Assembly (NCBI GenBank): GCA_945898015.1
Contig: CAMDGM010000040.1
Coordinates: 1-32,181, forward strand
Source of the DNA: PVC group bacterium
Lineage (GTDB): Bacteria > Verrucomicrobiota > Kiritimatiellia > CAIKKV01
Length of the DNA: 32,181 nucleotides
Reading direction: 5' to 3'
How positions within the stretch are numbered: position 1 is the stretch's first letter; every line of letters starts with the position of its first letter. The position numbers and the translations under genes are program-made. Shown piece after piece: positions 7,158-16,700 of this stretch. The notes under the pieces were generated by a model. The model was not told the DNA's origin and did not search any database. It worked only from the letters and a program-made list of their open reading frames with translations.

Positions 7158-7900
7158 TACCTTCTTGCCTCCGCCTGGGACTGGGCACCCTTCTCCTGGT
7201 TCTTGCAGGAAGCGCTGCCGTTCACGCCCGGATCTTCGAAAGCCTGGACCGAACGGGACAAGGCTCCTACGCCGTCCTTCCCGGCTGGTCCCGCACCTAC
7301 GAATCCACCTGGGTCATCAACGGCGCACCGGCCGGGGTGGAAATCTGGAGCGCCTCCGAATCCCTCGACGCCACACTTAACCGGTTGCGCGAGGAGGCCC
7401 GCCGGCAGGGGGATGTGGCCTCCTTCTTCCCCGGATCCACCATGGCCTGGGGCATGACCTCCGGTGGCGGACAGGTTACCCGCTTTCTATGCAACGCCTC
7501 GGACAGCGGACGCCAGACCCTCGTCTTCCGCTTTTCCCAAACCGAAGCCGATTTCCGACGCGCCTCCGGAACGGTCAAGGACATGACGCTTCCCGAAGAC
7601 ATCCCGATGGTGCCGGGAGCCAAGGCCGAATTTATCGCGGCCGGCGGGGAAGCCGGCAGCACGCTCGCCGTTTTCACCGTCCCGGGGTCCGCCGCGGATG
7701 CCCGAACGTTCCTCGCCCGGGCGTTGCAGCAATCCGGCTGGACCCCGGCCCTGGGGCCGGCCGCCTCCCCCGACAACGGCATGGGATTCTACCTCCGCCG
7801 CTCCTCGCTCTGCGGGTTCACCGCGAAAATGTCTGGCCATGACGGGTCTTGTGTGGTTACTGTACTGCATCGACGGCTGAAAACCGGGGAACCGAATTGA
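7136..7900 (+). CDS. Unknown exported protein within the Tad operon
   Basis: A 254-aa protein with an N-terminal export signal (LGLGTLLLVLAGSAAVHA, cleavage near residue 32). The mature part looks like two related alpha/beta segments. Each has a stretch like LNRLREEARRQGDVASFFP or ARTFLARALQQSGWTPALG, followed by a short beta region with FLCNASDSGRQTLVFRFSQ or FYLRRSSLCGFTAKMSG. It contains two Cys that could form a disulphide. I do not recognise a family. Its place between pseudopilins and cpaB, with a 22-nt overlap upstream, suggests a periplasmic role in the pilus, perhaps in place of a pilotin or TadD-type factor, but that is inference. Confidence 0.72.
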   Translation: MDSRPRIIPSCLRLGLGTLLLVLAGSAAVHARIFESLDRTGQGSYAVLPGWSRTYESTWVINGAPAGVEIWSASESLDATLNRLREEARRQGDVASFFPGSTMAWGMTSGGGQVTRFLCNASDSGRQTLVFRFSQTEADFRRASGTVKDMTLPEDIPMVPGAKAEFIAAGGEAGSTLAVFTVPGSAADARTFLARALQQSGWTPALGPAASPDNGMGFYLRRSSLCGFTAKMSGHDGSCVVTVLHRRLKTGEPN

Positions 7901-7934
7901 ACCCCGGCCGGTCGTCTCTCCGGGAGCATGCCTC

Positions 7935-8747
7935 ATGAAAGAAAAAATCATCCTTCTGCTGTCGGTCCTGATCGGCCTGGCCGCCTTTTGGCTCACCCAT
8001 CGTTACCTGAACAACGAACGGCAGAAGCTGTTTGCCGGAGTGGAAAAGGTGAAAATCATTGTGGCCGGACGCGACCTGCCCTCCGATACGGTGCTTAAAT
8101 TCGACGACCTCGCCACCCGCGATGAATTCAAAACCGCCGTCGGCGAAAATATCGTCAAACCCGACGACTTGAATCTGGTCCTCGACAAACGCCTGCGATA
8201 CCGCCTGAAACTGGGCGAGCCGGTGTGGTGGTCCTATGTCGAAGCCGCCTCTCGCCGAAAACCGGGGCTGTCCCCCATGATCCGGTCCGGCATGCGCGCT
8301 GTGTCCGTGTCAGTCAGCGGAGCGGAAACCGTTAGCGGCCTGGTCCAGCCGAGCGATCACGTGGACATCCTCGGCACCTTTTCCCTCCCCTCGCGCACGG
8401 TTCCCGGAGAAATGGAAACGGTGACGCTGACGGTGCTTCAAGACGTCTCGGTGCTCGCCTGCGGGACCCAGCTCGCCCGGCCCGACGCCGCGGGCGTCAG
8501 CTCCGACCCCTTCCGCGGTGGCGGCTACAACATGGTGACCTTTGAAGTCAGCCCGAGAGAGGCCGAGTTGCTGGTCTTCATCCAGCACATGCGCGGGCTG
8601 GGCCAGCTCACGCTGGTGCTGCGCAACCAGGACGATGTGAGCTTCGAGAAAGATCTCCCCGAAATCGATTTCAAAAAACTCGAAGGCGCCCGGATCGACT
8701 TGAACCTGTACCGCCAGCGCGTGATCCGCCGGAAAACAAACCTCTAA
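7935..8747 (+). CDS. cpaB: Flp pilus assembly protein CpaB/RcpC
   Basis: A 270-aa protein with an N-terminal membrane anchor (IILLLSVLIGLAAFWLTH). A SAF domain follows, starting VKIIVAGRDLPSDTVLKFDDL, then the CpaB core GMRAVSVSVSGAETVSGLV with QPSDHVDIL, the hallmark of the RcpC/CpaB family. These periplasmic proteins work with the outer-membrane secretin of the Tad pilus and may touch peptidoglycan through the SAF domain. GGGAG at 7922-7926 lies 8 bases before the ATG. The secretin gene that usually follows cpaB is absent; the FHA-cpaF gene comes instead, 5 bp downstream. Confidence 0.88.
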   Translation: MKEKIILLLSVLIGLAAFWLTHRYLNNERQKLFAGVEKVKIIVAGRDLPSDTVLKFDDLATRDEFKTAVGENIVKPDDLNLVLDKRLRYRLKLGEPVWWSYVEAASRRKPGLSPMIRSGMRAVSVSVSGAETVSGLVQPSDHVDILGTFSLPSRTVPGEMETVTLTVLQDVSVLACGTQLARPDAAGVSSDPFRGGGYNMVTFEVSPREAELLVFIQHMRGLGQLTLVLRNQDDVSFEKDLPEIDFKKLEGARIDLNLYRQRVIRRKTNL

Positions 8748-8752
8748 GCCTT

Positions 8753-10411
8753 ATGAAGCATCCGATCGAATTGGTTATCCGCCGGCCGGGCAAACCCGAC
8801 AAGGTGTTTTCGCCCGAGACCGGCGTTTATACGATCGGATCGAGCGAAGACAACACCATCGTGCTGGCTGGCGATCAGATCGCCTGGCGCCATGCCGTGC
8901 TGGGACTGACCTCGGAAGGGTGCTGGTTGGAATCCCTCCAGAGCAACATCGGCACACTTCTGGATGGCGCCCGCATCTCAGGCCGTATTGCGCTGGAACC
9001 GGGAAAAATCATTGGAATCGGCGACTACCAGCTGCTTCTTCGTGCGCCCGCCGCGCCCCCGCCCGTTCCCGCCGCCGTTTTCACGCCGCACTCGACCGCT
9101 CCCGCGATCGACCCCAATGCCAAGCCCGATCCCCTGGAGCAGGTCAGCCGGGACGTCCGTAAACAGCTTCACACCGAACTGCTGAACCGGCTGGACATCA
9201 AACGGCTCACCAGCAACCAGATCGGCGAAAAGGCGCTCCGCGAACGCGCGCTGGCCACCATCCAGCAAATTACCCATGATATTCGCCAGCGCCTTCCTGA
9301 AGGCATCAGCCCGGCTTCCCTGGCCAAGGAATTGTATGACGAAGCGGTGGGACTCGGCCCCTTGGAAGATCTCCTGGCCGACCCCGAAGTGACCGAAATC
9401 ATGGTCAACGGCGCCGACTCCGTGTATGTGGAACGCCGGGGCAAGCTCTACCTGACCCGCCGGACTTTTCTCAACGACGACTCGGTTCTGGCCATCATCG
9501 AGCGCATCGTCTCGCCCATCGGACGCCGCATCGACGAAAGCCAGCCCTACGTGGATGCCCGGCTGCCCGACGGCTCCCGCGTCAACGCCATCATCCCGCC
9601 GCTTTCCCTTTCCGGCCCCTGCCTGACCATCCGCAAATTCTCCAAGATCCCTCTTACCGTGAACGATCTCATCGGATTCACATCCTTGACAGCCCCGATG
9701 GCCGAATTTTTAAATGCCTGCGTGGTGCTGCGCAAAAACATCGTGGTTTCCGGCGGAACCGGCTCGGGGAAAACAACCTTCCTCAATGTGCTCAGCTCCT
9801 TTCTTCCAGACACGGAACGAATCGTCACCATCGAAGATGCGGCGGAACTGCGCCTGATGCAGCGCCACGTGATCCGGCTCGAATCCCGCCCGCCCAACAT
9901 CGAAGGCCGCGGCGCCATCGCCATCCGCGATCTCGTCCGCAATGCCCTGCGCATGAGGCCGGACCGCATTGTGGTGGGCGAATGCCGGGGCGGCGAGGCG
10001 CTGGACATGCTTCAGGCCATGAATACCGGGCATGACGGCTCGTTAACCACCGTTCACGCCAATTCCCCGCGTGACGTCATCTCCCGACTGGAGACCATGG
10101 TGCTGATGTCCGGCATGGACCTGCCCCTGCGCGCCATCAACGAGCAAATCGCCTCGGCCCTTCACCTGATCGTCCAAACCGCCCGATTCGCGGACGGCTC
10201 CCGGAAAGTATCGCGAATCACGGAAGTCTGCGGCATGGAAGGCGACCAGATCACCATGCAGGACATCTTTGCGTATGACCAAACCGGCGTGGGTGAAAAC
10301 GGGGTGGTGAAGGGACGCTTTGTGCCCACCGGATCCGTGCCCACTTTTGTGGAACAAATGACGGCCCGGGGCATCGCCCTGAACCGCCGCATCTTCGATC
10401 CCCAATCATGA
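8753..10411 (+). CDS. cpaF: FHA domain fused to CpaF/TadA pilus ATPase
   Basis: A 552-aa fusion. Residues 1-100 form an FHA domain (YTIGSSEDNTIVL, then RHAVLG and NIGTLLDGARI), which binds phosphothreonine peptides. A Pro/Ala linker leads to a type II/IV secretion ATPase: the CpaF N-terminal region (DPEVTEIMVNGADSVYVERR), Walker A SGGTGSGKTT with Lys340, and the Walker B and His-box region DRIVVGECRGGEALDML followed by GSLTTVHANS. The enzyme powers Flp pilus assembly as a cytoplasmic hexamer. The fused FHA domain suggests control by a Ser/Thr kinase. The stop overlaps the tadB start by 4 bases (ATGA), so translation is coupled. Confidence 0.93.
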   Translation: MKHPIELVIRRPGKPDKVFSPETGVYTIGSSEDNTIVLAGDQIAWRHAVLGLTSEGCWLESLQSNIGTLLDGARISGRIALEPGKIIGIGDYQLLLRAPAAPPPVPAAVFTPHSTAPAIDPNAKPDPLEQVSRDVRKQLHTELLNRLDIKRLTSNQIGEKALRERALATIQQITHDIRQRLPEGISPASLAKELYDEAVGLGPLEDLLADPEVTEIMVNGADSVYVERRGKLYLTRRTFLNDDSVLAIIERIVSPIGRRIDESQPYVDARLPDGSRVNAIIPPLSLSGPCLTIRKFSKIPLTVNDLIGFTSLTAPMAEFLNACVVLRKNIVVSGGTGSGKTTFLNVLSSFLPDTERIVTIEDAAELRLMQRHVIRLESRPPNIEGRGAIAIRDLVRNALRMRPDRIVVGECRGGEALDMLQAMNTGHDGSLTTVHANSPRDVISRLETMVLMSGMDLPLRAINEQIASALHLIVQTARFADGSRKVSRITEVCGMEGDQITMQDIFAYDQTGVGENGVVKGRFVPTGSVPTFVEQMTARGIALNRRIFDPQS

Positions 10412-11307
10412 CACCTTTTATCAACCAACCGGATGCCTGGCTGATCCCCGCCCTATTCGCGGTGTGTTTTGGCTCGCTCTCTTATGTCCTGCTGGCGGCG
10501 ATCCGGGAAGGATCCCAAAGCTATGCCGCCGCCTACGAAGCGGATACCGCGCGGGACATGGCCGACATGTTCCTCTTCATCCCCCCCCGCCGGATTCTGG
10601 ACATGGCGCGTATCGCCGCCGCGACCTGCTTCATTCTGTTTTTCCTGCTGGCCGGCGACCTTTCGACAGGACCCGGCATTGCCGTGGGCACCATCTGCGG
10701 CCTGATCGCCGCCGCACTCGCCTTGAATGCGCCCCGAATTGCGCTGCGTTTTCTAAAAGCCCGGCGGATTCGGATGTTCAACGAACAACTGGTGGAGGCC
10801 CTGAGCACCATGAGCAATGCGCTCAAAGCCGGGTTCAGCATCCAGCAGGCGCTCGAAACCGTTGTCAAGCAGGGCAAAAACCCCATTGCCCAGGAATTTG
10901 GCGTGTTTCTCCAGCAAACCCGGGTCGGCGTCCGGTTCGAGGACGCCCTCGCCCAACTGGGGGACCGGATCGCCAGCGAGGATCTGACACTGATGATCTC
11001 CGCCATTGAAATCGCCCGCCGGACCGGGGGCAATCTTACCGAAGTGTTTGACAAGATCGCCGCCACCATCCGCGAACGCGCCCGGATCGAAGGCCGTATC
11101 CGATCCCTGACGGCCATGGGACGCCTGCAGGGGATCGTGGTCGGCGCCATGCCCGCGCTCCTGCTGCTGGCCCTCAGCATGATGGAGCCGAAGATGATCA
11201 AGACCTTTGTCACCTCCCTGCCCGGAATCATCACCCTGGTCGTCGTGGTCTTGCTCGAGATCGCGGGCGCCCTGGTGATCCGGAAAATCATCCGGATCAA
11301 GGTGTAA
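10408..11307 (+). CDS. tadB: Tad pilus inner-membrane platform protein TadB
   Basis: A 299-aa polytopic protein with hydrophobic segments near residues 10-30, 70-105, 245-262 and 270-290. Between them lies a T2SSF (GspF-like) cytoplasmic domain beginning MFNEQLVEALSTMSNALKAG, then QALETVVKQG and EIARRTGGNLTEVFDKIA. TadB and TadC form the inner-membrane platform on which the ATPase acts. It overlaps cpaF by 4 nt and lies 4 bp before tadC. Confidence 0.9.
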   Translation: MTPFINQPDAWLIPALFAVCFGSLSYVLLAAIREGSQSYAAAYEADTARDMADMFLFIPPRRILDMARIAAATCFILFFLLAGDLSTGPGIAVGTICGLIAAALALNAPRIALRFLKARRIRMFNEQLVEALSTMSNALKAGFSIQQALETVVKQGKNPIAQEFGVFLQQTRVGVRFEDALAQLGDRIASEDLTLMISAIEIARRTGGNLTEVFDKIAATIRERARIEGRIRSLTAMGRLQGIVVGAMPALLLLALSMMEPKMIKTFVTSLPGIITLVVVVLLEIAGALVIRKIIRIKV

Positions 11308-11311
11308 CCCC

Positions 11312-12241
11312 ATGGACAACGGGATTCTCGACATCTCAATCGGACTGCTCTGGGCGTTGGCCGCCGGCGGAATCGCCTGGTACTGCATCCGCTTTTCCAC
11401 CCAGATCACCTATGTGACCCTGGCCGATGGCCGAAAGCAGGAGCGGCGGCTGCCGCCCCTCTTCCGGTTGCTTCTGCCGCTGACGCCCAACGTGATTCGG
11501 ATCTTTGAAGGGCCCCGCTATGAACAGGTCCGGAAGAGAATCGACCGTCAGATTCTCTCCGCCGGTTACGAGGGACTGCTGACCGCGCGTGAATTTCTGG
11601 CGCTACGCCTCTTGATTCCGGCTGTGGCAGGCGGATTCCTGGTCATTCTCATGAAGCTGGCATTCCACTTCATGCCGGGCCGCGTCGGCTTCATGCTTCG
11701 CGATCGCGAGTTTTCCTTCTTTTTCGTGGTGGTCGCGCTCCTCGCCTTTTCCCCCTGGGCCTGGCTCCGGGGCGCCCTGAAGGAGCGGCAGCAAAGCATC
11801 GAATCCGCGCTTCCCTTTGTCCTCGACCTGCTGACGCTTTCCGTGGAAGCGGGCCTCGACTTCATGACCTCCATCCAGCGGATTGTGGAAAAACGAGCCA
11901 TTGACCCCTTGACCGAAGAACTGGTGCGGGTATTCCGGGAAGTCTTGCTGGGGAAGACACGGAAGGAAGCACTGAAAGACATGGCGGACCGGGTCGGCCA
12001 GGATGATTTGAATTCCGTGGTCCATGCCCTCGTGCAGGCGGATGAACTTGGGGTCAGCATCGGGTCCATGCTGCGCATCCAGGCCGAACAGATGCGCACG
12101 CGCCGCTTTCAACGCGCGGAAAAACGGGCCAACGAAGCGCCGGTCAAAATGCTCTTCCCGCTCGTGGCCTTCATCTTTCCCGCCGTCTTCCTCGTCCTGC
12201 TCGGCCCCGTTTTGGTGCAAATCCTTCGCAGCGGTTTTTAA
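11312..12241 (+). CDS. tadC: Tad pilus inner-membrane platform protein TadC
   Basis: A 309-aa protein with the same plan as TadB: N-terminal helix, paired helices near residues 100-155, a T2SSF domain (ALPFVLDLLTLSVEAGLDF, then QADELGVSIGSMLRIQAEQM) and C-terminal helices (MLFPLVAFIFPAVFLVLLGP). The LSVEAGLDF and ELGVSIG motifs identify TadC rather than TadB. It is the last plus-strand gene of the pilus operon. Its TAA overlaps the TAA of the convergent MORN gene (12238-12241, TTAA), with only a weak CGGTT/AACCG hairpin nearby. Confidence 0.9.
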   Translation: MDNGILDISIGLLWALAAGGIAWYCIRFSTQITYVTLADGRKQERRLPPLFRLLLPLTPNVIRIFEGPRYEQVRKRIDRQILSAGYEGLLTAREFLALRLLIPAVAGGFLVILMKLAFHFMPGRVGFMLRDREFSFFFVVVALLAFSPWAWLRGALKERQQSIESALPFVLDLLTLSVEAGLDFMTSIQRIVEKRAIDPLTEELVRVFREVLLGKTRKEALKDMADRVGQDDLNSVVHALVQADELGVSIGSMLRIQAEQMRTRRFQRAEKRANEAPVKMLFPLVAFIFPAVFLVLLGPVLVQILRSGF

Positions 12242-12897
12242 CCGGGCCGGCCTTTCACCCATCCGCGAACGGGCCGGAGTTTGTCCAGCCAGCTCGCAGG
12301 CCCAGCGGCCGGCCTTTCGCCCTCTTTCCAGAACTGTTGCTTCTCCACGTTGCCGTTTCGCAACAGGACTTCCGCCTTAAGATCTCCGCTGGAGTAATAG
12401 GCCCGTGACAACCCGTCGGGCTGACCGGCTTTCATCGCAATTTCTTCGGCCAGCACGCCATTGTCATGCCAACGGCGGAAGACCCCCTTAATCGTGCCTT
12501 CGACAATGGTTGCTTCGGATTGCCTTCGGCCGTTTTCAAACCACTTGGTGCGAAGCCCGTGGGAAACACCGGCACGGAAGTGCTCTTCCACCTGCTTCTG
12601 GCCGTTCGTGTACCAGCCTTCGGATAGCCCTTCCAGAAGCCCATTCGTCACGCCGGATCGTGACTTGAGAAGGCCGGTGTCATACCGCTCCAGGATGAAC
12701 CCCGGAAACGTGGTGTTCGTCGAGCCGTCTGCAGAAATCCCTGCCGCACTTAACGTTAACCGCTCACGTGGAACGTCCGGGATGACCGCTGGCGCGGCGA
12801 CTTTCAACCCCAGAAACACCCCAGCCAGAACAATCAGCACAATCAGCCACGAAAAACGGCGTAGCCTTGTTCGGAATGACCAAAGGGCAGGATTCAC
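12238..12897 (-). CDS. Membrane-anchored MORN-variant repeat protein
   Basis: A 219-aa protein with an N-terminal hydrophobic anchor (SWLIVLIVLAGVFLGLKVA, about residues 15-35). Tandem MORN-variant repeats follow: GLSEGWYTNGQKQVEEHFRAG, SHGLRTKWFENGRRQSEA, IKGVFRRWHDNGVLAEEIA and PDGLSRAYYSSGDLKAEVL, each with the G-x-x-x-x-(W/Y)-x-x-(N/S)-G core. Such repeats form beta-hairpin arrays, seen also in the YwqK antitoxin and various envelope proteins. The start is a GTG five bases after the previous stop, so it is the last gene of the minus-strand surface-protein operon. If its giant neighbour really is toxin-like, an immunity or anchoring role could be considered, but there is no direct evidence. 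Confidence 0.8.
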   Translation of the reverse strand: MNPALWSFRTRLRRFSWLIVLIVLAGVFLGLKVAAPAVIPDVPRERLTLSAAGISADGSTNTTFPGFILERYDTGLLKSRSGVTNGLLEGLSEGWYTNGQKQVEEHFRAGVSHGLRTKWFENGRRQSEATIVEGTIKGVFRRWHDNGVLAEEIAMKAGQPDGLSRAYYSSGDLKAEVLLRNGNVEKQQFWKEGERPAAGPASWLDKLRPVRGWVKGRPG

Positions 12898-12901
12898 CGT
12901 G

Positions 12902-13762
12902 CTATTGGACCTTTACCTTGAAGAACATCGTCTGAGATCCCGAAATGGCCTCCGCATGAATCATCCGCACATCCGTGGCGCTAAACCGGCTCATGGGCGT
13001 GGCGGCGGGATTCTCGTCGGCCATCCGGAAGTTCACGGGAGTCCAGGTCGCGAGGTTCGTGCTGGACAGGATGGTGTAGCTGCGGCCGCGAATGGCCAGG
13101 AAGTCGAGCAGCGGCCGCCCCTCCTTCATCCCCACGATATCCAGGCGCAAGCCGTCCTCCGAGTCGAACGCATAGGTGCCCGCCAGGTATTCCTGAAGGT
13201 TCGAAAGCCTGTCGCCGTCCGCGTCATCGCCTGGCTTGATGTCGGCAAGGGTTTGCCCTCCGCCCAGCATGTCGATGATCATCTGCTCCCAGGAATCGGG
13301 CAGGCCGTCCCCATCCGTATCCGCGCCCAGGGTGAGATCCAGGTGCGTGCTCTGGGCCGGTTTTCCGAGATTCGCGTAGTTGCCCTTCAGTTCCAGCGGC
13401 AGCCAGGTGTTCGTACCGATCAGCACCTTCATGCGGAACGACACGGTGGGCTTCAGCGCCGTGGGCTTGTAGGCGTCGAGGGCTGTCCCCGCATCCATTG
13501 GAATATGAAGGCGATAGTTGACGCCCGGCTCCAGGTTGGGGATTACCGCCGTCGTGACTTGAACGCCACCGGCGGTTTCGAGGATGACCGTGGCGTTGTC
13601 GATCATGAGGGGGTCCCCTATCTGATCGCGCACCAGGCCGTAGAACTGATGATCCGGCGCGGGCGGAAAGGCGAAGGCCGCGCCCGGGAGCAGGAGCGCC
13701 AGGGCGGCGATGCACCCAGGGTGGACAAGGAGGGCAATCAGGTGTTTTATCGTTTTTTTCAT
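12902..13762 (-). CDS. Exported protein with calcium-binding-type repeats
   Basis: A 286-aa exported protein: signal peptide IAALALLLPGAAFAFPP, then a beta-rich domain (residues 35-150). The calcium-type loops DTDGDGLPDSWEQ and DDADGDRLSNLQEYLAGT follow, which resemble thrombospondin type 3 or dockerin-like Asp-rich motifs common in PVC exported proteins. A C-terminal domain contains the recurrent PVC signature SYTILSSTNLATWTPVN. It is probably a cell-surface or periplasmic structural protein. It lies 19 bp after the giant gene and 4 bp before the MORN gene in the same operon. The exact role is unknown. Confidence 0.8.
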   Translation of the reverse strand: MKKTIKHLIALLVHPGCIAALALLLPGAAFAFPPAPDHQFYGLVRDQIGDPLMIDNATVILETAGGVQVTTAVIPNLEPGVNYRLHIPMDAGTALDAYKPTALKPTVSFRMKVLIGTNTWLPLELKGNYANLGKPAQSTHLDLTLGADTDGDGLPDSWEQMIIDMLGGGQTLADIKPGDDADGDRLSNLQEYLAGTYAFDSEDGLRLDIVGMKEGRPLLDFLAIRGRSYTILSSTNLATWTPVNFRMADENPAATPMSRFSATDVRMIHAEAISGSQTMFFKVKVQ

Positions 13763-13781
13763 GGCTTTACGGGGAGTCCGA

Positions 13782-16700
13782 TCAGTTTCCAGAGTAGGAG
13801 TACGTGACGAAGTGCAGCTTCACATCGCTCACCGTTTGAATGAAGCGGTCCAGGCCCTCGCTCGGGTTGTTGAGCAGCGTCTTGCCCGGAATGACCAGCT
13901 TCCACTGGCTGTTCCAGACGGAGCGGCCCACCAGGCGGTTGTTGGTGAACTGGGAGCGCAGCAGCGTTCCGTTGGCGCCATAGAGGCTGGGGCTGAACAC
14001 GCTGGTGGTGGACACCGGGCGGAACGCCTGGTGCTTGCGCACGGTATACAGCGGCTCCGTCAGCGAATCGCTGGACTGCCACAGCTGCTTCGTGGAAAAG
14101 TCCGACTCGCCGATGTTGAACGGCATCGGAATGGCCACATCATCCACATTCCACGTGCGGATGGCGCTGGTATCGCCCAGCGGCGGGCTGCGCATCGAAT
14201 CCTGGCCCACCGGGATCAGGTAGATGTACGGCGTGGCGGAGAGCGCCAGCGGATCGAGATACGAGGAGTTCGGCTCGGCCGGCGACACGCCGCCCGCGCT
14301 GGCCACGGCCACGCTGTTGGCGGCGGGATCATCCATGCCCCGGTAGCCGATCAACGCCGTTCCGACGCCAAAGATCTTGGTGGCGAACGAGCTCGGGCTG
14401 AAAGCGTGGTCGCCCGCGGCCAGCTGCTGGCCGAACAGGTTGTAGCCATCCGCGATGGTGGTGCTGAAGGTCAGCACGATGCCGGGGACGGGCAGCCCAT
14501 CGCCCGGATCGACCTGCATGCAGAACCGGCGCACATCCGCATCTTCCAGGATGTTGGCCTTAACCCCGCCCTGGAGCACATCCTTCCAATTCGTATCCCC
14601 GTCGCTGGCAGGCAGAATCCGGTGACATTCCGTGCGCAGCGAAACCGTCGTTCCATAGGCATCGGGATTGTTGAAGCCCAGGCGCCCGCGCAAGACGTCC
14701 CAGTCGGCCTTCATCTCGGCCAGCGCGCTGGAGAGCCCGGGATCGCCGTTGTCGCTGCCGGCATATTGCGGCTCGCCGCTGCGGACAACGCCCAGGGCGC
14801 GGGAGCTCACGATGCGGCTGATGAAGTCGCGGCCCGCCGAGGTGCCCAGGAGACCCGTTTCATAATCGTAGGCGTTGGCGGCCAGCATGGAGTAGCGGGC
14901 CGTGAGATCGAACAGCGTCTTGTAGCGTTCGAGCTTCTCGTTGCGGAAGAGGCGAAAGGCGGCATCCCGCGTCCGATAGCCCTGCACCACGGTGGCGGCG
15001 CGCTGGCGGAAGACCAGACGCTCCTCCTGCACGCGATCGCCTTCGGCCACCAGCGCCTGGTAGCGGGCCTTCGCATCATCATCTGCGCGCAGCTTTTCCT
15101 TGATGGTGGTGAAGTTGTAACTCACCGCCTCCGCCTGCTGGCCCAGGGCAATCAAGGACTCCTTGGTCGCCTGGTCCACTTGCAAGCTGACAATCGCGGC
15201 TTGATTCCACCGCTTCTCTGTCGTGTTTGCGGTTTCAAAGGCCTTGAACAAGCCCCACCGGATATTATTTGCCGTATCGTATACCTTGGAGATGATGAAT
15301 CCACCCGCTTTGATCGCCGACCGGGCGGGAGCGGACAAGTCACCGCCGTTGGCCAAGCCCACGATCAAACTGGTGGGCAGGGCCTCCGCCACCTTTAGGC
15401 CGCTCTGAGTGATGGTATCCTTGGCGGTCTCGTTGATCTTATTGTAAAGCTCATTGGCCGCCGTAGCCCAATCCATAACCTCGTCCGCAATGTTCATCGT
15501 CAGGGTTCTCGCATCAATCGAAGACTGCATGCTTTGGCGTGACTGGAAGAGACTGATGGCCGTCGTCAGCTTATCCTTCTCATTCTGGGCCGTCCACAGG
15601 GCTGATGTCACCTGATCGTGCGCCTTAACCACGTCCGAGATGGCCAACTGGATCTTGCCGGGCGACTGACGAGTGCCCGTCCAACTGGCCGGCTTGTCGA
15701 AAAATCCGTGAGCGCCCCAGTTGAACATGATGAAGTTGTTGGTGTTGACCCAGTTCATGTTCTTGTAGGACGCCGTGTCCCACTCGCAAACCTTATTCAC
15801 CCAATCCTCCGGCAGCGTCTGGGTGTCGAGGCGATAGGCCGCGGAGGGATTGACTTCCATGGCTCCGCCAAAGGTGGTCTCGGGTATGTCCACGTAGGCA
15901 TAGTGAATCAAGTCCGGCCCCACATAGCCCTGCTTCCACGTTTTCCCCGCGCCAATGTCATCCGGGTACGGCGTGCCGTACAGCTCGATCAGCGCATTGC
16001 GATAGGCCAGCTCCTGCTTGGAAACCGCCGCCTGGAAATCGGCCAGCGAATCCTGCTCGGAGCGCATCAGCCGCGTGACGTCCTTGGCGTCATCGAAGGA
16101 GGCGACGGCGTTGTTCAAGGCCACCTTGGCGCGCTGGTAGATCTGCTCGAAATGCGTGCCGTTATCGGTTCCGACCACCGCGTTGGGATTGATGTCGAAG
16201 GCCAGCCCGCCTTCGGGAATGCCCAGCGGGTTCAGGCCGCCCTCGGCGTTGTCCAGCGCGGTCTGGATGCCCGCCACCAGCGTGGCCAGCTCCGGCAGCT
16301 CCGGCACCGTGGTGCGATCAATCTTCTGGATGCCTTCGTGTAGCGGATTCGGATCCACGGCCGGCAGGATGGCGTTGCCCATCACCCAGCTCAGGTACGC
16401 GCCCTGGCCGGTGCGGCAGGCCCAGTGATCCATCCCCCAGAAACGTTCAACACCGCGCGTCGTGTTGACGCGGGTGGCGCCGAAATGTTCCCACCCCACC
16501 TTGGAAACCTGCTGGTAGTCCCGGCGGAACGTCAGGTCGAAGATCTGGCGGCCGGTTCGGGCGACGGCCACGGCGGCGGCGGCAAACTTGCGCTCATCCT
16601 GGTAATCCACCGACACGGGCTGGCCCAGCACGTTCACCGCCTCGGACCGCGGGACCCAGTCGAAGTTGACGTTATTCATCAGCAAGTAATAGCCCTTCAG

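Noticed and set aside
12225-12241. Terminator between the convergent tadC and MORN genes
   Set aside because: Only a 5-bp CGGTT/AACCG stem is present and it lies within the overlapping stop codons; too weak to call.
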